A DNA stretch of 64,000 bases from Raineyella fluvialis (GCF_009646095.1 NZ_CP045725.1:124001-188000); one strand, 5' to 3'; counted from the first letter of the stretch, positions 35,041 through 44,139 are shown. Numbers and translations: made by a program. The notes: a model not told the origin generated them from the letters alone.

Positions 35041-35077
35041 AAAAATCGCCCCCACCAGGAGACCCGGTGAGGGCGAT
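35041..35077 (-). terminator. Rho-independent terminator for tRNA-Lys carried by the element
   Basis: ATCGCCC-c-CACC pairs with GGTG-a-GGGCGAT around a nine-base loop, and on the minus strand the stem is followed directly by TTTTT. It lies 38 bp after the tRNA 3' end and inside the element, so it replaces the terminator displaced by insertion. Confidence 0.75.
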
Positions 35078-35115
35078 CATTCTTCCTCCGACCAGGCCTT
35101 TCGCCCAGTCCTGCT

Positions 35116-35191
<76 letters not shown>

Positions 35192-35252
35192 GCGCGAGAA
35201 GAAACTTTAGCAGCCGACCGCTGAACCACCAAATCGGCGTGATTGCGTGGGT

Positions 35253-35612
35253 TCAGAGGTAGAGACCGGTGGTCTCGACATCCCCGCCCTCGGCACTCAC
35301 GGCGTGCAGGTCGCGTTCCCTCAGCAGGATGAAGTCGCGCCCCTTGAGCTCGACCTCGGCACGGTCCTCGGGATCGTAGAGCACCCGATCACCGACCTTC
35401 ACGGTGCGGACGTTGGGGCCGGAGGCGACGACGGTCGCCCAGCTCAGCCGCTTGCCGATGGCCACGGTGGCGGGGATGACGATGCCGCCGCCCGACCGCC
35501 GCTCACCCGCCTCCCCTTCTGTGGAGACGAGCACGCGATCATGCAGCATGCGAATAGGCAGACCGCCGGCCCCTGCGGTACCGGCGGTCGTGGAGGGGGT
35601 GCTGTCCGGCAA
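35253..35612 (-). CDS. GroES-like co-chaperonin family protein
   Basis: A 119-residue protein. From about residue 20, IRMLHDRVLVS, then SGGGIVIPATVAIGKRLSWA, VVASGPNVRTVKVGDRVLYD and KGRDFILLRERDLHAV follow the GroES (Cpn10) beta-barrel order, including the mobile-loop position, but the N-terminus is extended and there is no groEL beside it. The TTG at 35612 follows GAAGGG, five bases after the upstream gene. It is likely a paralogue rather than the main GroES. Confidence 0.75.
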   Translation of the reverse strand: MPDSTPSTTAGTAGAGGLPIRMLHDRVLVSTEGEAGERRSGGGIVIPATVAIGKRLSWATVVASGPNVRTVKVGDRVLYDPEDRAEVELKGRDFILLRERDLHAVSAEGGDVETTGLYL

Positions 35613-35616
35613 GACG

Positions 35617-36009
35617 TCAGCCCTTCTTGACGGTGATCTTGACGGGTGCCCCGTTGAGGGCGGCCACCTGCTTGCGGGCGACCTTGAGGGCCTTGCGCTT
35701 CTGGCCGCTACGCACCACCCCGCGCAGCGTCGTCATGGTCACAAGGATGCCCACGGCTGCGCCGGCGATCATCGCGACCCGATCCACGCGGACGCCGTTG
35801 TCGTCGACGAACTGGCCCTTGACGGCCTTGACCTGGGCGTCGGCGAAGGCCTTGGCCTGGTCGATCGTCTGGTTCTTGATGGTCGTCGGATTCACTTCCT
35901 TGGCCAGTTGCGCCAGGGAGGCCTCCAGTCGGGCGCGGGCCTCGGCGATCTCCGCCTTGATCTGCGACTCGGTCCGGGGGTACAGGCGCTCGCGGGTCTC
36001 GGTGGCCAC
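35617..36009 (-). CDS. DUF3618-domain protein
   Basis: A 130-residue protein. The N-terminus, ESQIKAEIAEARARLEASLA then QLAKEVNP, is the DUF3618 helical motif. One membrane segment follows around residues 80-100 (VAMIAGAAVGILVTMTTLRG), then a basic tail (SGQKRKALKVARKQ). DUF3618 proteins are common in actinobacteria and unstudied. It precedes the GroES-like gene by five bases, so the two are an operon. Confidence 0.82.
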   Translation of the reverse strand: MATETRERLYPRTESQIKAEIAEARARLEASLAQLAKEVNPTTIKNQTIDQAKAFADAQVKAVKGQFVDDNGVRVDRVAMIAGAAVGILVTMTTLRGVVRSGQKRKALKVARKQVAALNGAPVKITVKKG

Positions 36010-36184
36010 GGTGACACTCCTTGGTCGGTGATGGTGGGGTACGCACGGGCGGCTCCCAGACGAAGGACTCCGCGCAAAAGGCGTACGGCCGAACAGGGAC
36101 AGACTATTGCAGCCGGGCGAGGACCACTACCGGACCGGCACATCATCGACGCCGGCGTCAGCATCACGAACTAGGCTGACCGGC

Positions 36185-36667
36185 ATGCAGAATCAGCTGG
36201 AGAAGGGCGCCGTCGCCCCCGCGTTCACCCTGCTCGATGCCGATGGCACCAGCGTGTCGCTGAGCGACTTCGCCGGCAAGCGCGTCATCGTCTACTTCTA
36301 CCCCGCCGCCATGACCCCGGGCTGCACGACCGAGGCCTGCGACTTCACGACCTACCGTCCCGACCTGGAGACCGCCGGGGTCGCCGCGATCCTGGGCATC
36401 TCCCCGGACCGCCCCGAGCAACTGGCCAAGTTCCGCGACAAGGAGTCGCTGAGCGTCACGCTGCTCTCCGACCGGGACAGGACCACCCTCGAGGCGTACG
36501 GGGCGTACGGCGAAAAGATGAACTACGGCAAGACGATCATGGGCGTGATCCGCTCGACCTTCACGGTGGACGTCGACGACAAGGGCGTGGGCCACATCGC
36601 CGACGCCAAGTACAACGTCAAGGCCAAGGGACACGTGGAGCGGATCCTGAAGGAGCTGCAGGTCTGA
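36185..36667 (+). CDS. bcp: Thioredoxin-dependent peroxiredoxin (Bcp/PrxQ)
   Basis: A 160-residue peroxiredoxin. LEKGAVAPAFTLLDADGTSV and RVIVYFYPAAMTPGCTTEAC show the fold and both cysteines: peroxidatic Cys47 and resolving Cys52 in the five-residue spacing of the BCP group. KTIMGVIRSTFTVD and the ending KGHVERILKEL are typical. It reduces hydroperoxides using thioredoxin in the cytoplasm. The ATG at 36185 gives the usual length; further upstream the frame is not protein-like. Confidence 0.93.
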   Translation: MQNQLEKGAVAPAFTLLDADGTSVSLSDFAGKRVIVYFYPAAMTPGCTTEACDFTTYRPDLETAGVAAILGISPDRPEQLAKFRDKESLSVTLLSDRDRTTLEAYGAYGEKMNYGKTIMGVIRSTFTVDVDDKGVGHIADAKYNVKAKGHVERILKELQV

Positions 36668-36743
36668 CACAGGCGGGCGATGGTCCGTCGCGGACAGGAT
36701 GGCCTGCGCGTCCCGATGATCGGGCACAATGGTCCCTGCTCCG

Positions 36744-36825
36744 GCCGGAGTGGTGGAACTGGCAGACACGCAGGATTTAGGTTCCTGTACCGCGAGGTGT
36801 GAGGGTTCGAGTCCCTTCTCCGGCA
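36744..36825 (+). tRNA. tRNA-Leu(TAG)
   Basis: A class II tRNA of 82 bases. The acceptor stem is GCCGGAG/CTCCGGC, the anticodon stem CAGGA/TCCTG with loop TTTAGGT (anticodon TAG), followed by a variable arm and the T arm GAGGG TTCGAGT CCCTT. The three bases after the discriminator are CCC, so CCA is not encoded. Confidence 0.93.
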
Positions 36826-36871
36826 CCCTGGCGACCGGGCCCAGTGAGAACCGGCTCATGGAGGAACCCGC

Positions 36872-38083
36872 TCAGTTCATCGCGCAGGCCCCGCTGGGGA
36901 CGGCGGTGATCTGGTGGGCACCTCGATTGACAGTCCCGGCGGTCTGGGTGATGGTCAGCGCGTAGCCGGTCTGGGGCTCCCACTGCGAGCGCGCGAAGAC
37001 GGTGCCGGCCACCTTGCCGTCCCGGGTCAGGACCGGGCCGCCGGAATCACCGTGCTCCACGTTGGTCCGCAAGGTGTAGATCTGGCGGACGGTGCCCGCA
37101 GTGCCGTAGATGTCGTCTCCGCTGGCCTGCGTCGTGTTGCTGACACGGCCCGGTGACAGGGTGAAGGCCCCACCCCCGGGGAAGCCCGCCACGACGACGT
37201 CGGACTGGTCGGCCACCGCGGTCGTGGTGGACAGCGGCTGACCGGTCAGACCGGGAACGTAGAGCACGGCGACGTCGACGTCGGGGTCGATCGCCACCAA
37301 GGTGGCCTTGAGCAGCCGGCCCTTTCCGCCGGGCTGGACCCGATACTCGGTTCCGCCGGCCACGACATGGGCGTTGGTCACGACGCGCTCGTTCGCCGAT
37401 ACCCATCCGCTGCCGAGCACCTCGCCGCCACAACCGACGGAGATCACCTTGATCACCCGGGAGGCCGCGGCCTGCACGGCGGGGGAATCGGTGCTGCTGG
37501 GATCGGGGTCCTGCACGGGGAGCGTCGGTTCGGCGGACGGCGACGAGAACGCCCTGGGGGACACGGCTTCCTTCAGGCTCCGGCCGAGCTGCGACGCTGT
37601 GGCGCGCAGCGGAGGCGGCAGAACCGCCTCCACCCCCTTCACGACCTGCGCGTCGGCCATCACGCCGGTCCAGGACGACGGAGCGATCGGGCGTACGGCG
37701 GTGGCCACCACGCCCAGCACCAGCACTGTGACGATGGCGGCTCCACAGGCTCCCAGCGCCCGGTCCGCGGCGCGGACGACGGCGCCCCGCCGGGGGCGCA
37801 ACCAGGCACTCAGTCCGCCCGACACCACGGACCCGAGGAGGGCTCCCACCAGGACCACCAGGACCAGCAGCAGGCTCTGCTCGCCGGTCGCCAGTCTCCC
37901 GGTGCCCGACCAGGAATGCAGCCGCGACCAACCCCACAGTCCCAGCGCACCGCCGCCGACGGCCCCGACCATTTCGAGCCCTCCAGCGAGGATGCCGCGC
38001 GCCCAGCCGCGCGCGGCGGTGCCGAGCACGGCGAGCACCAGGACCACGTCCAGGAGCAGCGAAGCCCACGCAGCATCCTCCAT
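36872..38083 (-). CDS. MarP-family membrane serine protease (CvpA domain plus trypsin-like domain)
   Basis: A 403-residue protein. The first 160 residues have four hydrophobic segments of CvpA/colicin V-production type (LLLDVVLVLAVLGTAARGWA onwards). A periplasmic trypsin-like protease follows, with His in VVTNAHVVAGG near 237, Asp in DPDVDVAVLYVPG near 267 and Ser in EHGDSGGPVLT near 347. This architecture is MarP, the Mycobacterium protease that protects against acid and oxidative stress by processing cell-wall enzymes. The role here is by homology. It lies convergent to tRNA-Leu and close to the peroxiredoxin. Confidence 0.92.
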   Translation of the reverse strand: MEDAAWASLLLDVVLVLAVLGTAARGWARGILAGGLEMVGAVGGGALGLWGWSRLHSWSGTGRLATGEQSLLLVLVVLVGALLGSVVSGGLSAWLRPRRGAVVRAADRALGACGAAIVTVLVLGVVATAVRPIAPSSWTGVMADAQVVKGVEAVLPPPLRATASQLGRSLKEAVSPRAFSSPSAEPTLPVQDPDPSSTDSPAVQAAASRVIKVISVGCGGEVLGSGWVSANERVVTNAHVVAGGTEYRVQPGGKGRLLKATLVAIDPDVDVAVLYVPGLTGQPLSTTTAVADQSDVVVAGFPGGGAFTLSPGRVSNTTQASGDDIYGTAGTVRQIYTLRTNVEHGDSGGPVLTRDGKVAGTVFARSQWEPQTGYALTITQTAGTVNRGAHQITAVPSGACAMN

Positions 38084-38187
38084 GGCCTCATCGTGACAGG
38101 GTGTTCCAACAGATGAAGCCCAAAGCGAGTTCCAGGCCTGCCGACCGGCTCGGCGATGCCGTCAGGACGCCCGGGGTCGCCTCCGAC

Positions 38188-39195
38188 TTACCTGGTAGGC
38201 GCCCCATCAGGCACCGTCTCCTCCCACCTCGCCTCGTGCCGTCTCGCCTCAAGCGGGCCCGCGGTCTCCGGCACCACCTCGTCGGACTCCAGGAGCGGTG
38301 GCCGACGCGCCGGCAGTTGCGACACGATGATCCCGGCCAGCATCAGGGCGGCCCCCAGATAGCCCATCGGCACCATCCGCTCACCGAGGAACAGCGCCCC
38401 GCCGAGGGCGCCGAACACCGTCTCCAGGCTCATGATCAGAGCAGCGTGGGACGGCAGCGCGTCGCGTTGGCCGACCACCTGCAGGGTGTACGCGACGCCG
38501 ACGGAGACCAGCCCCGCGTACGCGATCGGGCCGAGGACGGTGGACAGGCCGGTGAACGGGTGGGGCTCGACCAGGAGGGCGGTCACCGCGGCGTACGCGC
38601 TGTTCGCCACGAACTGCGCGACCGACAGTCGCAGCGGATCGACCCGCCGGGAGAACCTGCTCACGGCAAGGATGTGGCCGGTCCAGAAGAAGGTGCTGGC
38701 CAGGCAGAGCACGTCGCCGGTGTTCATCGCCCCCGGCCCGCCGGTCATGGTCAGCAGATAGAGACCCGCGACGGCCAGGCCCGCCCCCACCCAGATGGCG
38801 CCGCGGATGCGATGGCCCAGCAGCACGCCGACGAGCGGCACCGTGACGACGTAGAGGGCGGTGACGAACGCGGCGTGCCCAGCGGTGGTGAACTGCAGCC
38901 CGATCTGCTGCAGCGACGATCCCGCGAAGAGCAGCACGCCGATCAGCAGACCGGGCCATACGACCGCCACCCAGCGGCGACGGCGTTCGGCGGTATCGAG
39001 GTGGTCACGGCGATCCAGCCAGCCGATCACCGGCAGCAGTGACAGCGCTCCCAACAGGAACCGCGACGAGTTGAAGGTGAACGCGCCGACGTGCGCACCG
39101 GCGATCTGCGCCACGAACGCGAAGCCCCAGATGGCGGCCGCGAGAAGCAGCAGCAGATTGGCACGGGTACGGCGGGAGGAAGCGGCGGCCTTCAC
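38188..39195 (-). CDS. EamA-family (DMT superfamily) transporter
   Basis: A 335-residue membrane protein with ten hydrophobic segments in two EamA repeats: NLLLLLAAAIWGFAFVAQIA at the start and DVLCLASTFFWTGHILAVSR at the second repeat, each with the W-G/W-A pattern of the family. The C-terminal 40 residues are polar. Substrate unknown; such exporters handle amino acids or metabolites. It is divergent from the TetR gene at 39294 and shares the control region that has a small dyad. Confidence 0.85.
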   Translation of the reverse strand: MKAAASSRRTRANLLLLLAAAIWGFAFVAQIAGAHVGAFTFNSSRFLLGALSLLPVIGWLDRRDHLDTAERRRRWVAVVWPGLLIGVLLFAGSSLQQIGLQFTTAGHAAFVTALYVVTVPLVGVLLGHRIRGAIWVGAGLAVAGLYLLTMTGGPGAMNTGDVLCLASTFFWTGHILAVSRFSRRVDPLRLSVAQFVANSAYAAVTALLVEPHPFTGLSTVLGPIAYAGLVSVGVAYTLQVVGQRDALPSHAALIMSLETVFGALGGALFLGERMVPMGYLGAALMLAGIIVSQLPARRPPLLESDEVVPETAGPLEARRHEARWEETVPDGAPTR

Positions 39196-39259
39196 CGATC
39201 GATCCTTTCACGAGGCCTCGCGGCGCCCCCGCGGCCACCACCCCTACCCACTGAACGGT

Positions 39260-39277
39260 TGTATGGGTGGCTATACA
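39260..39277. promoter_or_regulatory. Inverted repeat, probable TetR operator
   Basis: TGTAT and ATACA are separated by eight bases, 17 bp before the TetR start and between two divergent genes, where an autoregulated TetR repressor would bind. Confidence 0.45.
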
Positions 39278-39293
39278 GTCGTACAGTGGAGTC

Positions 39294-39917
39294 ATGGAGA
39301 CGCCAGAGAGCGACCTGACGGCCAGGGCCCGGATCCGGGACGCCGCCCTGGTCGAGTTCGGGCAGCGCGGCGAGAAGGGCGCCACCATCCGGACCATCGC
39401 CGCGCGTGCAGGGGTGTCGCCGGGACTCGTCCAGTTCCACTTCGGCACCAAGTCCGGCTTGCGGGCCACCTGCGACGCGTACGTCCTCGAATACCTGCGC
39501 ACCGAGGTCGACCTCGGCATCGACCAGGGCGGGATCGGCGACCCGGCCTTCGCGGCGGAGGCGCTGCGGACCGGGCCGCCCGTGACCCGCTACCTCGTCC
39601 GGGCCCTCATCGACGGCTCCCCCGGCGCCGACGCGATGTTCGACGAGGTCGTCGACCTCACCGCGCGCTACCTGCGGGCGTCGGACCCGTCGGTGCCGCT
39701 GCGCGCCAAGGCAGCCGTGATGGTGGCCATGAAGCTCGGCATCTCGGCCTTCGCCGCGCAGCTGTCCCGCAGCTTCGGGGTGGACCTCTACTCCCCCGAA
39801 GGCATGTCCCTCAGTGGCCGGGCGCAACTGGACCTGCTCAACCCCGAGCTCTCCGAGCCCGGCATCTTCGAGCAGGCCAGACAGTCCCTGCCCGCCACCG
39901 ACCAGGAGCAGTCATGA
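39294..39917 (+). CDS. TetR-family regulator of the adjoining ABC exporter
   Basis: A 207-residue TetR protein. RARIRDAALVEFGQRGEKGA, TIRTIAARAGVSPGLVQFHF and GTKSGLRATCDAYVLEYL give the three-helix DNA-binding domain, and the rest is an all-helical ligand domain. The ATG at 39294 is used; a GTG upstream at 39267 would place the operator dyad inside the gene. It overlaps the ABC ATPase start by ATGA, so the regulator and the exporter form one operon, typical of drug or lipid exporters controlled by their substrate. Confidence 0.9.
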   Translation: METPESDLTARARIRDAALVEFGQRGEKGATIRTIAARAGVSPGLVQFHFGTKSGLRATCDAYVLEYLRTEVDLGIDQGGIGDPAFAAEALRTGPPVTRYLVRALIDGSPGADAMFDEVVDLTARYLRASDPSVPLRAKAAVMVAMKLGISAFAAQLSRSFGVDLYSPEGMSLSGRAQLDLLNPELSEPGIFEQARQSLPATDQEQS

Positions 39918-40822
39918 CCTCGTCCGATGCTGTGATCCGCACCGAGCAGCTCAGCAAGACCTTCGGGCGGACCCGCGCCCTCGACGGCCTGGACCTCACC
40001 GTCGCGCCGGGGGAGGTCCACGGCTTCCTCGGTCCGAACGGTGCGGGCAAGACGACGACCCTGCGCATCCTCCTCGGCCTGCTACGTCCGAGCGCCGGCT
40101 CCGTACGCGTCCTTGACCTCGATCCGTGGACGGACCCGGTGGAGGTGCACCGCAGGGTCGCGTACGTCCCCGGCGACGTCGTGCTGTGGCCGAGCCTCTC
40201 CGGGGGTGAGGTGATCGACCTCCTCGCCCGGCTCCGTGGCAGCGTCGATCGGCAACGCCGGGATGCGCTGCTGGAACGATTCGAGCTGGACCCGGCCAAG
40301 CGGTGCCGCGATTACTCCAAGGGGAATCGCCAGAAGGTCGCTCTGGTGGCGGCCTTCGCCGCCCCGGTGGACCTGATGGTGCTCGATGAGCCGACGTCAG
40401 GGCTGGACCCGCTGATGGAGCGGGTGTTCCGTGAGCTGGTGGACGAGGTCCGGCGGGCGGGTCGTACGGTCCTGTTGTCCAGCCACATCCTCTCCGAGGC
40501 CGAGGATCTGTGCGATCGGGTGAGCATCATCAGGGCGGGCCGGGTCGTGGACTCGGCGCCCTTGGCCCAGCTGCGCGGCGCCCATCATGCTCTGGTCGAC
40601 GCGACGCTGGCCTCCCCCGCCGACCCGAGTGCCTTCGCCGCACTGGCCGGGGTCGCGGAGCTGGAGGTGAGGGGAACGTCCGTCCACTGCCGGGTCGAGC
40701 CGTCGGGCCTGACGCCGTTGCTGAGGCTGCTCGCCGAGATCGGCACCCAGAGCCTGACCTGCACCCCGCCCTCGCTCGAGGACGTCTTCCTCGCCCACTA
40801 CGAACCGGAACTCACGCGATGA
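39914..40822 (+). CDS. ABC transporter ATP-binding protein (ABC-2 exporter)
   Basis: A 302-residue ATPase. Walker A is FLGPNGAGKTTTLRILLG near 41; the signature is degenerate, DYSKGNRQKVALVAAFA near 142; Walker B is LMVLDEPTSGLDPLMERVF; the switch His is in LLSSHILSEAEDLCD. A C-terminal 70-residue domain follows, as in drug and antibiotic exporters of the DrrA type. It overlaps the TetR gene and the permease gene by four bases each, so the three are one unit. Substrate unknown. Confidence 0.93.
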   Translation: MTSSDAVIRTEQLSKTFGRTRALDGLDLTVAPGEVHGFLGPNGAGKTTTLRILLGLLRPSAGSVRVLDLDPWTDPVEVHRRVAYVPGDVVLWPSLSGGEVIDLLARLRGSVDRQRRDALLERFELDPAKRCRDYSKGNRQKVALVAAFAAPVDLMVLDEPTSGLDPLMERVFRELVDEVRRAGRTVLLSSHILSEAEDLCDRVSIIRAGRVVDSAPLAQLRGAHHALVDATLASPADPSAFAALAGVAELEVRGTSVHCRVEPSGLTPLLRLLAEIGTQSLTCTPPSLEDVFLAHYEPELTR

Positions 40823-42393
40823 ACAGCCAGGAACTGGCGGGCTTCCGCCACCTGTTGCGCCTCGTGCTCCGCCGCGACAGGATCCTGCTGATCACCTGGA
40901 CGGTGGGCATGACCGGGCTGGTCGTCGGCATGGTGTCGGGGGTCCGCGCGGGCTACCCGACCCAGCAGGCGATGGACGCCTTCGCCGCCTCGGCCATGGC
41001 CAACGCCTCCGAGCTCTCGCTGCGTGGCCCGATCTTCCAGGCCTCCGTGGGCGGCCTACTGGCCTGGACGCTGGCCTCGTCCGGCTCCCTGGTCAATGCC
41101 GTGATCGGCCTCCTGCTGGCCGTCCGCAACACCCGCACCGACGAGCACGCCGGGCGCGCCGAGATCCTCGGCGCCGCCCCGGTCGGACGGCTGGCCCGGC
41201 CGGCCGCGGCGATCGCCGCCCCGAGCCTCACCGCCGTGGCGAGCGCCGTGCTCAGCTTCGCCGGCTTGGTCGCCCAGGGACTGCCACCGGCCGGCTCCGC
41301 CCTGCTCGCGGCGATCCTGGCGGCGAACGCGATCCTCTTCTGCGCCCTCGGCGTGCTGGCCGGCCAGGTGGCCGAGTCGCCCGGCGCTGCGCGGGCATTG
41401 GGGTTCGGCATCCTGGGGGTGGCTTTCACCCTGGCCGCCGTCGGCGACCTGGCCGGCACGGCGCTGGTCTGGGCCAGCCCGCTCGGCTGGGCGCGGCACG
41501 CGCAGGCCTTCGCCGGTGACCGGGGCTGGGTGCTGCTCCTCCCCGCGGTGTCGGCGGTCCTGGTGACGACGCTGGCCGGTGTGGTCGCCCGGCGTCGCGA
41601 CCTCGGCAGCGGCCTGCTCCGGCCACGGCCAGCCCCGGGGGCCGCCGCGGCCTGGCTCTCCTCGCCGATGGCGTTGGCCTGGCGTCGGCAGCGCTGGGCC
41701 CTGGTCGGCTGGACGGGTGGCCTGGGGGCCCTGGGGCTGCTGATGGGCTCGGTGACCGGGTCCCTCTCCGCCCAGCTCGACACCCCGGCCTTCCAGGAGT
41801 TCGCTCGCCGGGTCGGCGGCGGGGTCGGCGTCGGTCGCGCCTTCTTCCTGTTCATCCTCTACGTGCTGGCGCAGGTCGCGACGGCGGCGGCCCTGGCCGC
41901 GGTCCTGCAGCTGCGGACCGACGAAAGCTCCGGGCTGGCCGACCTGATGTTCACCACGCCGGTCCCGCCGTTGCGGTGGGTGGCCGCGCAGGCTGTCGTG
42001 GCCGTCGGCGTCGGGGCCGGCGTGGTGGCCGGTATCGGCTTGGGCGCCTCACTGTCCTCCGGGGACTGGGGCGTCCTGCTGCTGAGCCTGGGCTACCTCC
42101 CGGCCATCGTCTTCCTGGTGGGCCTGGCGGTCGGATTCATCGGCTGGCTGCCCCGGGCGGCGGCGGCCCTGTCGTGGGGCTTCCTGGGAGTCCTGCTGCT
42201 GTTCGACCTGCTCAGCGAGTTCGGGCTGATCGGGGCTGCCACGATGGACCTGTCGCCCTTCGCGTTGCTCTTCCGCGGGCTCGTCGGGGCTGGCTCCTGG
42301 GCCCTGGCCGCTGTCGGGCTCAGCCTGGCGGGTGTGCTGATGGGCGCGCTGGGGGCGTTCGGGATGCGGCGCCGCGACGTCACCAATGCCTGA
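40819..42393 (+). CDS. ABC-2 type exporter permease (fused double-length)
   Basis: A 524-residue membrane protein with about 12 hydrophobic segments arranged as two similar halves, each starting with a basic-aromatic lead-in (HLLRLVLRRDRILLITWTVG; SPMALAWRRQRWALVGWTGG). This is the polyketide/tetronasin-type permease, in which two ABC-2 halves are fused. It works with the ATPase encoded just upstream to export a hydrophobic compound. Its last 14 bases overlap a convergent small frame. Confidence 0.88.
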   Translation: MNSQELAGFRHLLRLVLRRDRILLITWTVGMTGLVVGMVSGVRAGYPTQQAMDAFAASAMANASELSLRGPIFQASVGGLLAWTLASSGSLVNAVIGLLLAVRNTRTDEHAGRAEILGAAPVGRLARPAAAIAAPSLTAVASAVLSFAGLVAQGLPPAGSALLAAILAANAILFCALGVLAGQVAESPGAARALGFGILGVAFTLAAVGDLAGTALVWASPLGWARHAQAFAGDRGWVLLLPAVSAVLVTTLAGVVARRRDLGSGLLRPRPAPGAAAAWLSSPMALAWRRQRWALVGWTGGLGALGLLMGSVTGSLSAQLDTPAFQEFARRVGGGVGVGRAFFLFILYVLAQVATAAALAAVLQLRTDESSGLADLMFTTPVPPLRWVAAQAVVAVGVGAGVVAGIGLGASLSSGDWGVLLLSLGYLPAIVFLVGLAVGFIGWLPRAAAALSWGFLGVLLLFDLLSEFGLIGAATMDLSPFALLFRGLVGAGSWALAAVGLSLAGVLMGALGAFGMRRRDVTNA

Positions 42394-42544
42394 ACACCCA
42401 GCGCAGGTACCACCACTCTCCGGCCCGCTGGACCATCCCTGGCCGCTTCCGGACGACCAGAGGCCTGCCGGAGATCGGGTCGCGAGACAGCTGGCCCCGG
42501 TCGTGCCCGTGGTGTCCCGAAACGTCTTCTCGTCGTGGCGTCAT
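42380..42544 (-). CDS. Possible small protein (54 aa) coupled to the sulfite-oxidase-like gene
   Basis: ATG at 42544 overlaps the stop of the upstream oxidoreductase gene (ATGA). The 54-residue product has an acidic-basic first half (MTPRREDVSGHHGHDRGQLS) and an aromatic, basic second half (PGMVQRAGEWWYLRWVFRHW). It is not recognised. It could be a real coupled microprotein or simply an open frame; the exact overlap is the main support. Confidence 0.35.
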   Translation of the reverse strand: MTPRREDVSGHHGHDRGQLSRDPISGRPLVVRKRPGMVQRAGEWWYLRWVFRHW

Positions 42545-44139
42545 GTCCGCACCTCCACGTTGATGACCGGATACCCGGTGGCGCCGTCGGGAATCACATC
42601 CTCCACCTCGTCGGTCTGCACCTGGCCCGCCATGTCGTACGCTCGCGCCCGCAGTCTGTGCCGACCGGGCGTCGCCTCCCACGGGAGGTACCACTGGCGC
42701 CAGTAGTCCAGCCCCACGTCCGGGCCCAAGGTCGCTTCCTGCCACGGGCCTTGGTCCACCTGCACCTCGACCCGGGCGATCCCCCGATGGGTCGCCCAGG
42801 CCACCCCGGCGATGGGCACCTGGCCCGCCGGCAGCGTGCCGGTCGGGGTGTCGATCCGGGCGGCCGTCTTCACCGGGGCATGATCCGCCCACCCCCGATG
42901 GGTCCAGTAGGCGCTGTCCGCGGCAAAGGTGGTCACTTTCAGTTCGCTGAGCCACTTGGTGGCCCCCACATAGCCGTACAGGCCCGGCGTGAGGAGGCGC
43001 GCGGGTGCTCCGTGGGTGGCGGTCAACGGCTTGCCGTCCATCGCGACGGCGATCATCGCGTCCCGTCCGTCGAGCAGCACCGCGAGAGGCGTCGACGCGG
43101 TGAAACCGTCCACGGAGCGACTCAGCACCATGTCCGCGCCCGGATCCGGCGCGGCGCGACGCAGCAGGTCGGCAACCAGGACACCGGTCCAGCGCGTGCT
43201 GCCACAGTAGGGGCCACCGACAGGATTGGAGACGCAGGTGAGGGTGATGTCCCGCTCGACCAGCGGCATCGCGAGGAGCTCGGCCAAGGTCAAGGTGTAC
43301 GGCTGGGCGACGCGCCCGCCGATGGTCAGCTTCCACGACGAGGGGTTGGGCGTCGGCACCGACAGGGCGGTGTCGACGCGATAGAAGTCACCGATCGGCG
43401 TGACCAGGGGCGTCACTCCGCGCACCGAGGTCTCCAGTCCGGCGGGCAGGGGCGGCGGAGGCGAGGCCACCGGCGGCAGCACGACGGGCTGGGGCGCCGC
43501 GACACCCGGCGAGAGCCCCTGTCCGGGGACCAGGGCATCGGCCGCCCAGGCCAACAGCCCGGCGCCCGCGGCGATCCCGGCGCTGCCGGCGAAGAAGGCC
43601 CGGCGGTCCATCCACCCACGCCGCGGACCAGGACCAGCGACCCCTGCGTCACTGCCGGGGGCGACGCGGATCGGGGGCAGGCGACCCCCCGCCCGGACAG
43701 CCCTCGGCGACAGACCCCGGTCCACCCAGCGCAACTGGGCCAGCAGGGCGGCACCACCGACGAGGGTGGTCAGCAGGCCGGGAAGCACGGACACGACGCC
43801 CGCGGCGGGGCGACTGACGGCAGCCAGCACCAGGACGACGCCGAGCACGGTCACCACCGCGACACCGGCTGCCCGGGACCGGGCACCCACGAGCCCTGCC
43901 ATTGCGGCGAGGACAGCGGTGACCACGAGGATCCCCAGCGTCAGGGCGAGCTTGTCGTGCGACCCGAACGTACGGATGGCGAACTCGCGGGCCACCTGCG
44001 GGGTGAGATCGACGACGCTCGCGCCGACCGCGAGGATCGGGGACGCCGCCGGCTCCGTGAGGGCCGCCACCAGCTGCCCCACAGCCACACCCAGCCCCGC
44101 GGAGGTCACGCCGACCGTGGCCGCGACGACCCTGTCCAT
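42541..44139 (-). CDS. Membrane-anchored molybdopterin oxidoreductase (sulfite oxidase fold)
   Basis: A 532-residue protein. Residues 1-170 hold about four membrane segments (LALTLGILVVTAVLAAMAGL and neighbours). A linker with an alanine-rich hydrophobic segment follows a basic RRxFF pattern (MDRRAFFAGSAGIAAGAGLL). From about residue 250 comes the sulfite-oxidase molybdopterin domain, with the ligand cysteine in ITLTCVSNPVGGPYCGSTRW and GAPARLLTPGLYGYVGATKW, then the C-terminal Mo-co dimerisation domain. In actinobacteria the substrate of this type is unknown; the molybdopterin domain should be outside the membrane. A twin-CRP-like control region lies upstream. Confidence 0.9.
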   Translation of the reverse strand: MDRVVAATVGVTSAGLGVAVGQLVAALTEPAASPILAVGASVVDLTPQVAREFAIRTFGSHDKLALTLGILVVTAVLAAMAGLVGARSRAAGVAVVTVLGVVLVLAAVSRPAAGVVSVLPGLLTTLVGGAALLAQLRWVDRGLSPRAVRAGGRLPPIRVAPGSDAGVAGPGPRRGWMDRRAFFAGSAGIAAGAGLLAWAADALVPGQGLSPGVAAPQPVVLPPVASPPPPLPAGLETSVRGVTPLVTPIGDFYRVDTALSVPTPNPSSWKLTIGGRVAQPYTLTLAELLAMPLVERDITLTCVSNPVGGPYCGSTRWTGVLVADLLRRAAPDPGADMVLSRSVDGFTASTPLAVLLDGRDAMIAVAMDGKPLTATHGAPARLLTPGLYGYVGATKWLSELKVTTFAADSAYWTHRGWADHAPVKTAARIDTPTGTLPAGQVPIAGVAWATHRGIARVEVQVDQGPWQEATLGPDVGLDYWRQWYLPWEATPGRHRLRARAYDMAGQVQTDEVEDVIPDGATGYPVINVEVRT

